From an uncultured Chloroflexota bacterium (lineage in GTDB: Bacteria; Chloroflexota; Dehalococcoidia; SM23-28-2; RBG-16-64-32), in contig CAJXNA010000153.1 of NCBI GenBank assembly GCA_913056415.1, positions 1 to 5,239 of the forward strand: DNA of 5,239 nucleotides. Direction: 5' to 3'. The position numbers and the translations under genes were made by a program. A model generated the notes under the pieces. That model was not told the DNA's origin. It saw nothing but the letters and a program-made list of their open reading frames with translations, and made no database searches. The stretch's first letter is position 1. The number at the start of each line of letters is the position of its first letter. Of this stretch, positions 1 through 5,239 are shown piece by piece.

Positions 1-233
1 AGTGGCTGGCCACGACGATGGTCACGTCCTGAGACTAGAACTCCTGCATCCTGGCCAGGCACTTCTCCTGGCAGTGGGCGTCGCCCACTGCCAGTACCTC
101 ATCCACCAACAGCACCCACAGGGCTGCTGTCACGCATTGGGCACTTAGAATCAGGAGGGGGGGTCAGAGCCATTCGGCGTGAACTACTCCTGGTATGGCG
201 AGCGGGATAATCACGTAGCATTTCTGCATCTGC
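1..233 (-). pseudogene. Decayed polysaccharide ABC-exporter ATPase (Wzt/TagH-like) fragment
   Basis: On the minus strand, bases 121-59 read LWVLLVDEVLAVGDAHCQEKC. This is the Walker B and D-loop block typical of O-antigen/teichoic-acid export ATPases, whose usual form is LLVDEVLAVGDxxFQxKC. The same frame continues LARMQEF, then a TAG stop at 37-35, then SQDVTIVVASH to base 2. The family form is EFRxxGRTIVxVSH, so the TAG sits where an Arg-like codon is usual and the H-loop His still lines up. Further upstream, in another frame, 233-195 reads ADAEMLRDYPARH, which resembles the stretch just before the YSSGM signature motif (FADVExFLDxPVRHYSSGM). The signature itself is eroded to TRSSSRRMAL. 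The signature-to-Walker B spacing is about 25 nt too long and the frame changes between them. No Walker A is seen upstream, so the N-terminal half is missing. The C-terminus lies beyond the window edge. An intact gene would energise glycan export with a Wzm-type permease. Family assignment is confident; the exact extent of the relic is not. Confidence 0.75.
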
Positions 234-280
234 GCTAGGGTGGTGCAGATATAGGCCGTGCCCAGCTATCCATTAAAACG

Positions 281-310
281 ATAACCTTTCCGACCGCCTC
301 ACGTTATTAT
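281..310 (+). promoter_or_regulatory. Weak candidate promoter upstream of the GT2 gene
   Basis: TATTAT at 305-310 matches the sigma70 -10 consensus at 5 of 6 positions. The best -35 candidate, ATAACC at 281-286, matches only 3 of 6 with an 18-bp spacer. A start about 7 nt downstream would leave a leader of roughly 90 nt before the GTG at 406. The AT-rich patch at 271-310 stands out from its GC-rich surroundings, which is the main reason to list it. It could easily be chance. Confidence 0.25.
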
Positions 311-391
311 GTCAGAGCAACCGAGGGTGTCCGAAGGCCTCTCGGGCATGATACTCTGTCCAGGGTTCACCCCAGCCGCCGCAGTGTAGGC

Positions 392-396
392 AGGAG
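392..396 (+). promoter_or_regulatory. Ribosome binding site for the GT2 gene
   Basis: AGGAG ends 9 nt before the GTG at 406. It supports the non-ATG start, which is also the only start that gives a normal GT2 N-terminus (MAKLIVVIPSYNEEENV). The frame is closed upstream by a TGA at 349-351. Confidence 0.75.
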
Positions 397-405
397 AGCA
401 GCATA

Positions 406-1428
406 GTGGCCAAACTGATTGTAGTGATCCCCTCCTACAACGAAGAGGAGAATGTGGCCCAGGTGATCCGTAGCGTGCCCCGACAGATCGCCGGGGTGGA
501 TCGGGTAGCCGTGCTGGTCTACGACGACGGCTCCACCGACGGTACGGCGGAGGAGGCCCGCCTGGCGGGAGCGGACTACGTCCTCCGCCACTCACGCAAC
601 CGCGGCCTGGCCATCACCTTCCGTGACGCCTTGGACGCCGCCCTCCACCTCGGAGCCGACGTCATCGTCAACACCGATGGTGACAACCACTACGACCAGT
701 CGCGCATACCGGAGCTGGTGGCGCCTGTCCTCGCCGGCCAGGCAGACATCGTCGTCGGCTCCAGAGACCTCGCCCTATTGAAAGACATGGGCTTCGTCCG
801 CAAGTGGGGCAACCGCATCGCCAACTCGATCTTTCGCTTTCTCTACCGCCTGCCGAACGGCACCGACGTCTCCAGCGGGTTCCGGGCCTACTCGCGGGAG
901 GCAGCGCTGCGCCTGACCATCACCTCCAAGTACACCTACGCCCACGAGTCCCTCATCGTTGCCAAGGACCACAACCTGCTCATCGCAAACAGGATATTCC
1001 CGGCAAAGGACGTCGCCCGGCCGTCGCGCCTCATGAGGAGCGTCGGCTCCCACATCTACCGGGCGGGAACAGTAGCCGTCTTGAGCTTCGCCGTTCACCG
1101 CCTGTTCCACATACTGCTCCTGGGAACGGCGCTTCTAATGCTGGCGGGGTCCGCGGCCTTCGTGCGGTTCCTCTACTTCGTGGTCACCTCAGGAAGTGGG
1201 GGTCACATCCAGTCCCTGATCATAGGCGCGGTGTTGGTGACGCTGGGCATGCAGGTCGCGATGGGAAGCTTCTTCGGTCTATCCCTGGCGAAGAACCGCC
1301 AGCTTGTTGAGGACGTCATCTACATGCAGCGGCGCCAGATGTTTGAGTCCGGCGGGCCCCCGTCGGCCGCTGACACGGTAGCCGATAGGAAACCTGCCGA
1401 GGCAGACCCCGTCCGCTCCGAACGATAG
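406..1428 (+). CDS. Membrane-anchored family 2 glycosyltransferase (polyprenol-phosphate sugar synthase type)
   Basis: A 340-residue protein starting at GTG behind a good AGGAG. The GT-A catalytic domain covers about residues 3-205. It has the N-terminal nucleotide-binding strand with PSYNEEENV (9-17), DDGSTDGT (40-47, acidic D40/D41) and a metal-binding DGD at 91-93 followed by NHYDQSRIPEL, then SGFRAYSREAALRL (157-170). Two hydrophobic segments follow, about 234-260 and 267-292, joined by a short loop with GGHIQSLI. After them comes GLSLAKNRQLVEDVIYMQRR, which matches the C-terminal (A)KNRxLxExxxYxxRR pattern of dolichol/polyprenol-phosphate mannosyl- and glucosyltransferases. The last 30 residues are a hydrophilic, probably disordered tail. 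The family moves a sugar from a nucleotide donor to polyprenyl phosphate at the cytoplasmic membrane face, giving a lipid-linked donor for later transfer outside. Which sugar and which lipid cannot be read from the sequence. A 247-bp gap with its own promoter separates it from the downstream operon. Confidence 0.92.
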   Translation: MAKLIVVIPSYNEEENVAQVIRSVPRQIAGVDRVAVLVYDDGSTDGTAEEARLAGADYVLRHSRNRGLAITFRDALDAALHLGADVIVNTDGDNHYDQSRIPELVAPVLAGQADIVVGSRDLALLKDMGFVRKWGNRIANSIFRFLYRLPNGTDVSSGFRAYSREAALRLTITSKYTYAHESLIVAKDHNLLIANRIFPAKDVARPSRLMRSVGSHIYRAGTVAVLSFAVHRLFHILLLGTALLMLAGSAAFVRFLYFVVTSGSGGHIQSLIIGAVLVTLGMQVAMGSFFGLSLAKNRQLVEDVIYMQRRQMFESGGPPSAADTVADRKPAEADPVRSER

Positions 1429-1437
1429 CGGCTGACG

Positions 1438-1466
1438 TTTACCGAGCCAGACGATTTTGATATACT
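1438..1466 (+). promoter_or_regulatory. Extended -10 sigma70-type promoter for the dehydrogenase operon
   Basis: A -35-like TTTACC (1438-1443, 4 of 6 match to TTGACA) is followed after exactly 17 bp by TATACT (1461-1466, 5 of 6 match to TATAAT). The -10 box is preceded by TG at 1458-1459 with one base between, giving an extended -10 (TGATATACT). Spacing, -10 quality and location in the only sizeable intergenic gap before the three-gene operon all agree. Transcription would start near 1473, leaving a 5' leader of about 200 nt. Confidence 0.55.
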
Positions 1467-1474
1467 CCGCCTAA

Positions 1475-1488
1475 CCGCCGCCCGGCGG
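1475..1488 (+). other. Small GC hairpin at the start of the operon leader
   Basis: CCGCC at 1475-1479 and GGCGG at 1484-1488 form a 5-bp perfect stem with a GCCC loop, within a few bases of the predicted transcript start. No T-run follows, so it is not an intrinsic terminator for the GT2 gene. It might stabilise the 5' end of the mRNA. In GC-rich DNA a stem this short can be chance. Confidence 0.3.
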
Positions 1489-1663
1489 CACCCGCATTCT
1501 GTTAACCTCGCTTTCGCGGGGACGTTGTATTTGGTGAGCCTTTGGGTGATTTCGGCCCGCAACCCAGAAGGGAAGTCCATCGTTGTTACGGAGGGGTCAT
1601 CGGTCGCCCACTCCTGTTAGCTTCCCGGAGCGGTCGCCGTCAGCCTCGACCCCACTTTAGTTC

Positions 1664-1670
1664 AGGAGGA
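1664..1670 (+). promoter_or_regulatory. Strong ribosome binding site for the dehydrogenase gene
   Basis: AGGAGGA is a near-perfect Shine-Dalgarno sequence, ending 5 nt before the ATG at 1676. It is the strongest ribosome site in the window and fixes the dehydrogenase start. Confidence 0.85.
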
Positions 1671-1675
1671 CACCA

Positions 1676-3028
1676 ATGCGAGTAACCGTGGTGGGGATGG
1701 GCCGCGTCGGCCTGACCACCGCCATCGCCCTGGAACACCTGGGCCATGAAGTGGCCGCTGTCGACCGTGACAAACGCCTAGTTGGCACCCTCCGCCGCGG
1801 TGAGCTGCCGTTTCACGAGCCCGGTCTGGCCTCCCTCTGGCGGAACACCCGCATCGCCCCCGTCACCGCGCTCTCGCCGCAGCACCTGAATGCCGATATC
1901 CTCCTCATAGCCGTCGGCACGCCCGGCCTCCCCGACGGCCGTGCCGATGTCTCCGCGGTCGAAGGCGCGGCCCGGGAGATTGGGCAACTGGCACCGGACA
2001 AAGCGGACATCGTGATCGCCATCAAGTCCACCGTCCCCCCAGGCACTACCGGCCGCGTCCAAGACCTGATCGACGCCGAGCTGCGCCAGCGCGGCGTCAC
2101 CGCCCGCATCGGCACGGCCAGCAACCCCGAGTTCCTTCGCGAGGGCTGCGCCCTGTCCGATACACTCTATCCGGACCGTATCGTCATCGGCGCCAGCGAG
2201 TCCAATGCGGCCGTCCGGCTGCTGGAGCTCTACGCGCCCATCATTAGGCAGCAGTTTTCTCCGCCCGAAGGTACGCCCCGGCCCGCGGGATACACCGCTG
2301 CCCCCGTGGTGCAGGTCAGGCCCGTGGAGGCCGAACTCACCAAGTACGCGGCCAACGCCTTCCTGGCCACCAAGCTATCCTTCGTCAACGAACTGGCCAA
2401 CCTCGCCGAGGAGCTAGGCGCGGACATCGAAGCGGTCACCGCCGCCATCGGCCACGACCCCCGCATCGGCCCCCACTACATGAAGGCCGGCCCCGGCTGG
2501 GGCGGCCCCTGCCTGGGCAAGGACGCCCGTGCCCTCCTATCGACAGCGGCTGACAAAGGGCTACATCTGTCCGTGGTAGAAGCCGCCGTAAACGCCAACG
2601 CCCGCCAGCGGCAGCACCTGGTGGAGCGCCTGGAGGCCGCCCTGGGCACCTGCCGCGGCGCCACCATAGGCATCCTGGGCCTCAGCTTCAAGGCGAACAC
2701 GGACGACGTGTCGGACTCACCGGCGCTGGACGTGGCGTCCCTGCTCCTGGCCCGCGGCGCCACCGTCCGCTGCTACGACCCAATGTCCGAGGAGAAAGCG
2801 CAGCGGGAGCGCCCAGACCTGGCCATCCAATACCAGGACTCCGTGGATGAGCTGAGCCAGGGTTGCGACGCCCTCATGGTGATGACCGACTGGGCCGAGT
2901 TCAAGGAGTTGCCCTGGGCCAAGCTAGCCAACTTGATGCGCGGGCGGACCATCCTCGACGCCAAGAACATCCTGGACAGGTGCCTCATGGAGCAGGCCGG
3001 CTTCACCTACCTGGGCGTCGGTCGATGA
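1676..3028 (+). CDS. UDP-glucose/GDP-mannose dehydrogenase family protein (probable UDP-glucose 6-dehydrogenase)
   Basis: A 450-residue protein, normal length for the family, which oxidises the C6 hydroxyl of a nucleotide sugar to a carboxylate using two NAD+, typically UDP-glucose to UDP-glucuronate. The N-terminal Rossmann domain begins at residue 1 with GMGRVGL (7-13, GxGxxG) and the ribose-binding acid D30. KSTVPPGTT (117-125) and NPEFLREG (150-157) are the usual core motifs. The central dimerisation domain has ELTKYAANAFLATKLSFVNE (220-239, with K223 and N227). The catalytic cysteine is C279 in GGPCLGKD, with K282 and D283 kept. The C-terminal nucleotide-sugar-binding domain begins about 325 and includes LGLSFKANTDD (334-344). 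Oddities: GGPCLGKD replaces the usual GGSCFPKD; DDVSDSP (343-349) has Ser346 where the family usually has Arg; and a proline-rich insert of about 12 residues lies near 194-210. GDP-mannose, UDP-GlcNAc or UDP-ManNAc could be the substrate instead. First gene of a tight operon with the methyltransferase and GT4. Confidence 0.93.
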   Translation: MRVTVVGMGRVGLTTAIALEHLGHEVAAVDRDKRLVGTLRRGELPFHEPGLASLWRNTRIAPVTALSPQHLNADILLIAVGTPGLPDGRADVSAVEGAAREIGQLAPDKADIVIAIKSTVPPGTTGRVQDLIDAELRQRGVTARIGTASNPEFLREGCALSDTLYPDRIVIGASESNAAVRLLELYAPIIRQQFSPPEGTPRPAGYTAAPVVQVRPVEAELTKYAANAFLATKLSFVNELANLAEELGADIEAVTAAIGHDPRIGPHYMKAGPGWGGPCLGKDARALLSTAADKGLHLSVVEAAVNANARQRQHLVERLEAALGTCRGATIGILGLSFKANTDDVSDSPALDVASLLLARGATVRCYDPMSEEKAQRERPDLAIQYQDSVDELSQGCDALMVMTDWAEFKELPWAKLANLMRGRTILDAKNILDRCLMEQAGFTYLGVGR

Positions 3029-3762
3029 GGGAGACACCCCACTCCACACGCGATGCGGGCAAGACCATGGAACCGTCAGTGGAGCATTGGGATATGCTTT
3101 GGGAGAAGACCCGCATCTTGGCTCCCCACGACACAGTGCTGGCGGCGATCGAAAAGCTGGACACGAGTATGATCCTAGAGGTCGGTGCTGGCTCCGGTCG
3201 AGACTTGGAAGAGTTGCGTCGGAGAGGCTACGACGTTGTCTATGCTGACTTTTCTCCGGTGGCGGTGGGCGCTTTTTCGCGGCGCAATCCCGGCGTCCCG
3301 ACCGTCATCGCCGACTGCCGGTGCCTGCCCTTTAGGGATGAGTCCATCGACTTGGTGCTCTCGCTCGGCCTACTGGAGCACTTCGAGCGCGAAACCAGAC
3401 GGACGATTATTCAAGAGAAGCTGAGGGTGGCTCGCCGTTATACGCTCATAGACGTTCCGCAGACCCTCTCGCCGATGATGTTAGTAAAGAAGGCCCTTAT
3501 GGCACTGGGAAGATGGTCGTATGGCGAGGAGACCCAGTTTACCTTCTCTCAGCTATTGCGAGAACTCAGGAGCGCGGGAGATCACTGTGAGGTTGTTGGC
3601 CAGTATGGACGAGAGCTTGTTCCCTTGCCTCGGAACGTCAAGAACGTCTTTTACTCGCGCCTCCCGGCCGCCATTAGGAGCATTTTCATCAAGTCCCACT
3701 CTTTCTTCGCCCGGGGCTTGGCTGGGAGCTTCGGGATAATCGTGGCAAAAACCCGCGAGTAG
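3025..3762 (+). CDS. Class I SAM-dependent methyltransferase
   Basis: A 245-residue protein. The open frame runs back to 2863, but residues before the ATG at 3025 are a low-complexity shadow of the dehydrogenase gene. The ATG at 3025 overlaps the dehydrogenase TGA (ATGA), typical of translational coupling, and has no clear Shine-Dalgarno. An ATG at 3067 (Met15) is an alternative start. The SAM-binding Rossmann core shows motif I as LEVGAGSGRD (51-60), the acidic residue after strand 2 in YADFSP (D75), the ADCRCLPFRDESIDLVLS block (96-113, D97 near the adenine) and GLLEHF (115-120), in the Methyltransf_11/25 style. Residues 140-245 form a variable C-terminal part with FTFSQLLRELRSAG and a hydrophobic GLAGSFGIIVAK end, likely for substrate recognition. 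Between a dehydrogenase and a glycosyltransferase, it plausibly methylates a sugar or glycan intermediate; the target is not known. Codon use is less GC-rich at third positions than in the gene before it. Confidence 0.85.
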   Translation: MRETPHSTRDAGKTMEPSVEHWDMLWEKTRILAPHDTVLAAIEKLDTSMILEVGAGSGRDLEELRRRGYDVVYADFSPVAVGAFSRRNPGVPTVIADCRCLPFRDESIDLVLSLGLLEHFERETRRTIIQEKLRVARRYTLIDVPQTLSPMMLVKKALMALGRWSYGEETQFTFSQLLRELRSAGDHCEVVGQYGRELVPLPRNVKNVFYSRLPAAIRSIFIKSHSFFARGLAGSFGIIVAKTRE

Positions 3763-3771
3763 ATTCAGGCA

Positions 3772-5007
3772 ATGGGCCCATCGAAAGAAGACCTAGCGGA
3801 GGGGTCTCGATCAGCCGCGCCTGCGGCTGAGCAGAGGCTGACGGTCACCCTGATCGGCAGCCTGCCCCCCATAAAGGGAGTGTCCCCTTATATGAGCCAC
3901 CTGCTGCGATCTCTTGCTGATGAGCCCGGGCTGGACATCGAATTCATCGGCTTCCGGAGCATCTACCCCAAGAGATTCTACCCCGGCGGCGATCCTGTCG
4001 ACCGCTCCTTGCCGGCACCCCAATACCCGGGCGTCACCGTGCGTAATGTCCTCTCCTGGTACAATCCGCTGTCCTGGATATGGGCTGGCATGACCCTTAA
4101 GGGAGATATCGTTCACGCCCAGTGGTGGAGCTACATCCTCGCGCCGGTCTACGCAACCGTACTCGCAATAGCTAAACTGCGGGGAAAACGCATCCTGTTA
4201 ACCCTTCACAACGTCGATCCCCACGAAGAAGCTTGGTGGAAGAAGGCGCTGTACCGGGCGATCTTCCTCCTTGGTGACTGGTTCATCATCCACTCGGAAG
4301 CTAGCAGGGAACCGCTACGGCTTGTATACAGCCGCTCCGCCGATGTGGTCTCCGTGATCAGGCATGGCCTCCTAACGCCTATCTCCCGTGGAGACCTTTC
4401 ACCCGCGGCGGCCAGGCAGCGTCTGGGCATCCCGGTGGAGAACAAGACCATCATCTGCTTCGGAAACATCCGCCCCTACAAGGGCGTTGAGGACCTGCTG
4501 CGGGCCCTCCCGGAAGTTTTGGCCGCCTGCCCGTCCGCCACTCTGGTCATCGCCGGCAAGCCCTGGATAGACTGGACGCCACTGGACCAACTCATCGACG
4601 AGCTGAAAGTCAGATCTCACCTGCGCCTGTTTCTGGACTTCGTGGCTGAGGCCGAGGTGGAGCTGTTCTTCGCAGCGGCCGACGTGTCAGTCCTCCCCTA
4701 TACCCACTTCGAGGGCCAGAGCAGCGTCGGCACCCTGTCCCTCTTTTTCCGAAAACCGCTCATCGTGAGCCAAGTCGGCGGCCTGCCGGACCTGGTTTTG
4801 GATCCACGTGCAGTGGTCCCACCGGCGAACCCCAGGGCCCTCGCTACGGCCATCACCAGCGTGTTGACGGACGACGGCCTGCGCCGCAAGCTGGAGGCCG
4901 ACATCGAGGAGATCGCGGCCAACTTAAGCTGGGAGCCGATAGCCGCCCAGACCGCCCAACTGTACCGCAGCCTGGAGGGCGCTACCAACCATTCTTCCGG
5001 GAGATGA
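3772..5007 (+). CDS. Family 4 (GT-B) glycosyltransferase
   Basis: A 411-residue retaining glycosyltransferase of the GT4 family, probably cytoplasmic or loosely membrane-bound. Residues 1-22 are a hydrophilic extension. The N-terminal acceptor domain starts at LTVTLIGSLPPIKGVSPYMSHLL (about 23-45, with the glycine-containing loop typical of GT4) and contains DIVHAQWWS (112-120) and LTLHNVDPHEE (143-153, the HN-x-x-PHE block of one GT4 subgroup). The C-terminal donor domain starts with IICFGNIRPYKGVEDLLRAL (227-246), where R234 and K237 should bind the donor diphosphate, then ATLVIAGKPW (256-265) and ADVSVLPYTHFEGQSSVGT (303-321) and VGGLPDLV (335-342). The usual second Glu of the E-x7-E motif is not there (Leu322). 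The sequence instead follows the PYxxxxQSG-type variant, with QSS here. The gene is 9 bp after the methyltransferase gene, with only a weak CAGG ribosome site, so coupled translation is likely. Donor and acceptor are unknown; a uronate donor made by the upstream dehydrogenase is an inference. Confidence 0.92.
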   Translation: MGPSKEDLAEGSRSAAPAAEQRLTVTLIGSLPPIKGVSPYMSHLLRSLADEPGLDIEFIGFRSIYPKRFYPGGDPVDRSLPAPQYPGVTVRNVLSWYNPLSWIWAGMTLKGDIVHAQWWSYILAPVYATVLAIAKLRGKRILLTLHNVDPHEEAWWKKALYRAIFLLGDWFIIHSEASREPLRLVYSRSADVVSVIRHGLLTPISRGDLSPAAARQRLGIPVENKTIICFGNIRPYKGVEDLLRALPEVLAACPSATLVIAGKPWIDWTPLDQLIDELKVRSHLRLFLDFVAEAEVELFFAAADVSVLPYTHFEGQSSVGTLSLFFRKPLIVSQVGGLPDLVLDPRAVVPPANPRALATAITSVLTDDGLRRKLEADIEEIAANLSWEPIAAQTAQLYRSLEGATNHSSGR

Positions 5008-5043
5008 CCTTTCGCTGTAACCTGCCAGTAGCCCACGGCTGAT

Positions 5044-5075
5044 AAAAAAGGCTCTAGCCTCCCGGGCTCCCAGAG
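5044..5075 (-). terminator. Intrinsic terminator of the convergent membrane-protein gene
   Basis: Read on the minus strand, CTCT (5075-5072) and AGCC (5068-5065) pair with GGCT (5059-5056) and AGAG (5055-5052). This gives an 8-bp stem with a CGGGA loop and a 3-nt GGG bulge, followed by CC and six Ts (5049-5044). The stop codon TAG at 5056-5054 lies inside the downstream arm, so the hairpin forms at the very end of the coding region. On the plus strand the A-run precedes the hairpin, so it would not terminate the GT4 transcript. Confidence 0.45.
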
Positions 5076-5239
5076 GTCGGCTTGTGGTGCTCGCTCGCCA
5101 CTTTGGTCGGCGCATCCCTTTCTGCCCGCCTAGAGATTGATGTCATGACTTCCATCAGACCGACGAACAGAATGTCCGCGACGATCGTCAACACCCGTAG
5201 GAACACAGCTACCGAGGCCGCCACGGGCGAAGCCACTAT
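5054..5239 (-). CDS. C-terminal fragment of a membrane protein, possibly flippase-like (LPG-synthase TM/UPF0104-like)
   Basis: The last 61 codons of a minus-strand gene whose 5' part is outside the window. The frame is open to the window edge: ATA occupies 5239-5237, and the GTG at 5236 need not be a start. The visible protein has one hydrophobic segment, PVAASVAVFLRVLTIVADI followed by LFVGLMEVMTS, then a basic, hydrophilic tail (SISRRAERDAPTKVASEHHK and on to SPGG). A final membrane helix with the pattern A-x-x-x-x-x-R-x-x-T in front of a short cytoplasmic tail resembles the C-terminus of flippase-like / lysylphosphatidylglycerol-synthase transmembrane proteins, which are common in glycan clusters. 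It converges on the GT4 gene with 46 bp between the stops. The coding call rests on the well-formed helix, the terminator at its stop and the lack of any competing frame. The family call is tentative. Confidence 0.5.
   Translation of the reverse strand: MVASPVAASVAVFLRVLTIVADILFVGLMEVMTSISRRAERDAPTKVASEHHKPTSGSPGG

Noticed and set aside
68..94. The inverted repeat as an intrinsic terminator or operator.
   Set aside because: No T-run on either side, and the bases are explained by the Walker B/D-loop codons of the ATPase relic; kept only as a finding on its perfect symmetry.
804..1310. A 168-codon alternative frame inside the GT2 gene.
   Set aside because: Pro/Arg/His-rich shadow of a gene with clear GT2 motifs in the other frame; it has no domain of its own.
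1534..1620. A 28-codon plus-strand ORF (GTG start) inside the dehydrogenase leader, a possible leader peptide.
   Set aside because: No Shine-Dalgarno before the GTG, no run of regulatory codons and no attenuator hairpin with a T-run after it; it is well within chance for GC-rich DNA.
2863..3024. N-terminal extension of the methyltransferase frame by 54 codons, to 2863.
   Set aside because: It lies entirely within the conserved 3' part of the dehydrogenase gene, reads as Arg/Gly/His-rich shadow sequence and has no place in the methyltransferase fold. The ATG at 3025 is the natural start.
5027..5037. AGCC-CAC-GGCT hairpin just after the GT4 stop as a plus-strand terminator.
   Set aside because: Only 4 bp with a 3-nt loop and followed by an A-run, not a T-run, on the plus strand.
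1..5239. CRISPR arrays, tRNA/rRNA genes, insertion sequences or attachment sites.
   Set aside because: No regularly spaced repeats, no cloverleaf or conserved rRNA blocks, no transposase motifs and no terminal repeats were seen by eye on either strand.

Overview
This window is a GC-rich stretch, about 60% G+C by eye, from a bacterial or possibly archaeal surface-glycan biosynthesis locus. It holds four complete plus-strand genes, the 3' end of one convergent minus-strand gene, and a decayed gene relic at the left edge. High GC, GTG and ATG starts behind AGGAG-type ribosome sites and a sigma70-like promoter favour a bacterium. The mix of a polyprenyl-phosphate-type GT2, a nucleotide-sugar dehydrogenase and a flippase-like protein would suit Chloroflexota or a similar uncultured lineage. 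That assignment is only an impression; no taxonomic marker gene is present.

Layout: (1) Bases 1 to about 233, minus strand: a broken remnant of a polysaccharide/O-antigen ABC-exporter ATPase (Wzt/TagH type). The Walker B/D-loop and H-loop region is still legible, but it has an in-frame TAG, and upstream of it lies a frameshifted, eroded signature-motif region. (2) 234-405: no gene; a weak promoter candidate and the leader of the first intact gene. (3) 406-1428: membrane-anchored GT2 glycosyltransferase of the dolichol/polyprenol-phosphate sugar synthase type. (4) 1429-1675: intergenic, with a good extended -10 promoter and a leader of about 200 nt. (5) 1676-3028: UDP-glucose/GDP-mannose dehydrogenase family enzyme. 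(6) 3025-3762: SAM-dependent class I methyltransferase, starting inside the stop of the dehydrogenase gene (ATGA). (7) 3772-5007: GT4 glycosyltransferase, 9 bp downstream. (8) 5054-5239, minus strand: C-terminus of a membrane protein that resembles the flippase-like/LPG-synthase transmembrane family, with an intrinsic terminator that overlaps its stop codon.

How they could work together (inference): the dehydrogenase makes a nucleotide-activated uronic acid, probably UDP-glucuronate. The GT4 enzyme adds a sugar in the cytoplasm. The GT2 enzyme loads a sugar on a polyprenyl phosphate at the membrane. The methyltransferase modifies the glycan or its precursor, and the flippase-like neighbour may act in lipid-linked sugar transport. 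Dehydrogenase, methyltransferase and GT4 form a tight operon probably driven by the promoter at 1438-1466. The dead ABC exporter ATPase suggests an earlier ABC-dependent export system was lost here. I see no clearly new biological system. The most notable points are the transporter relic, the unusual active-site surroundings of the dehydrogenase, and the compositional break at the methyltransferase.
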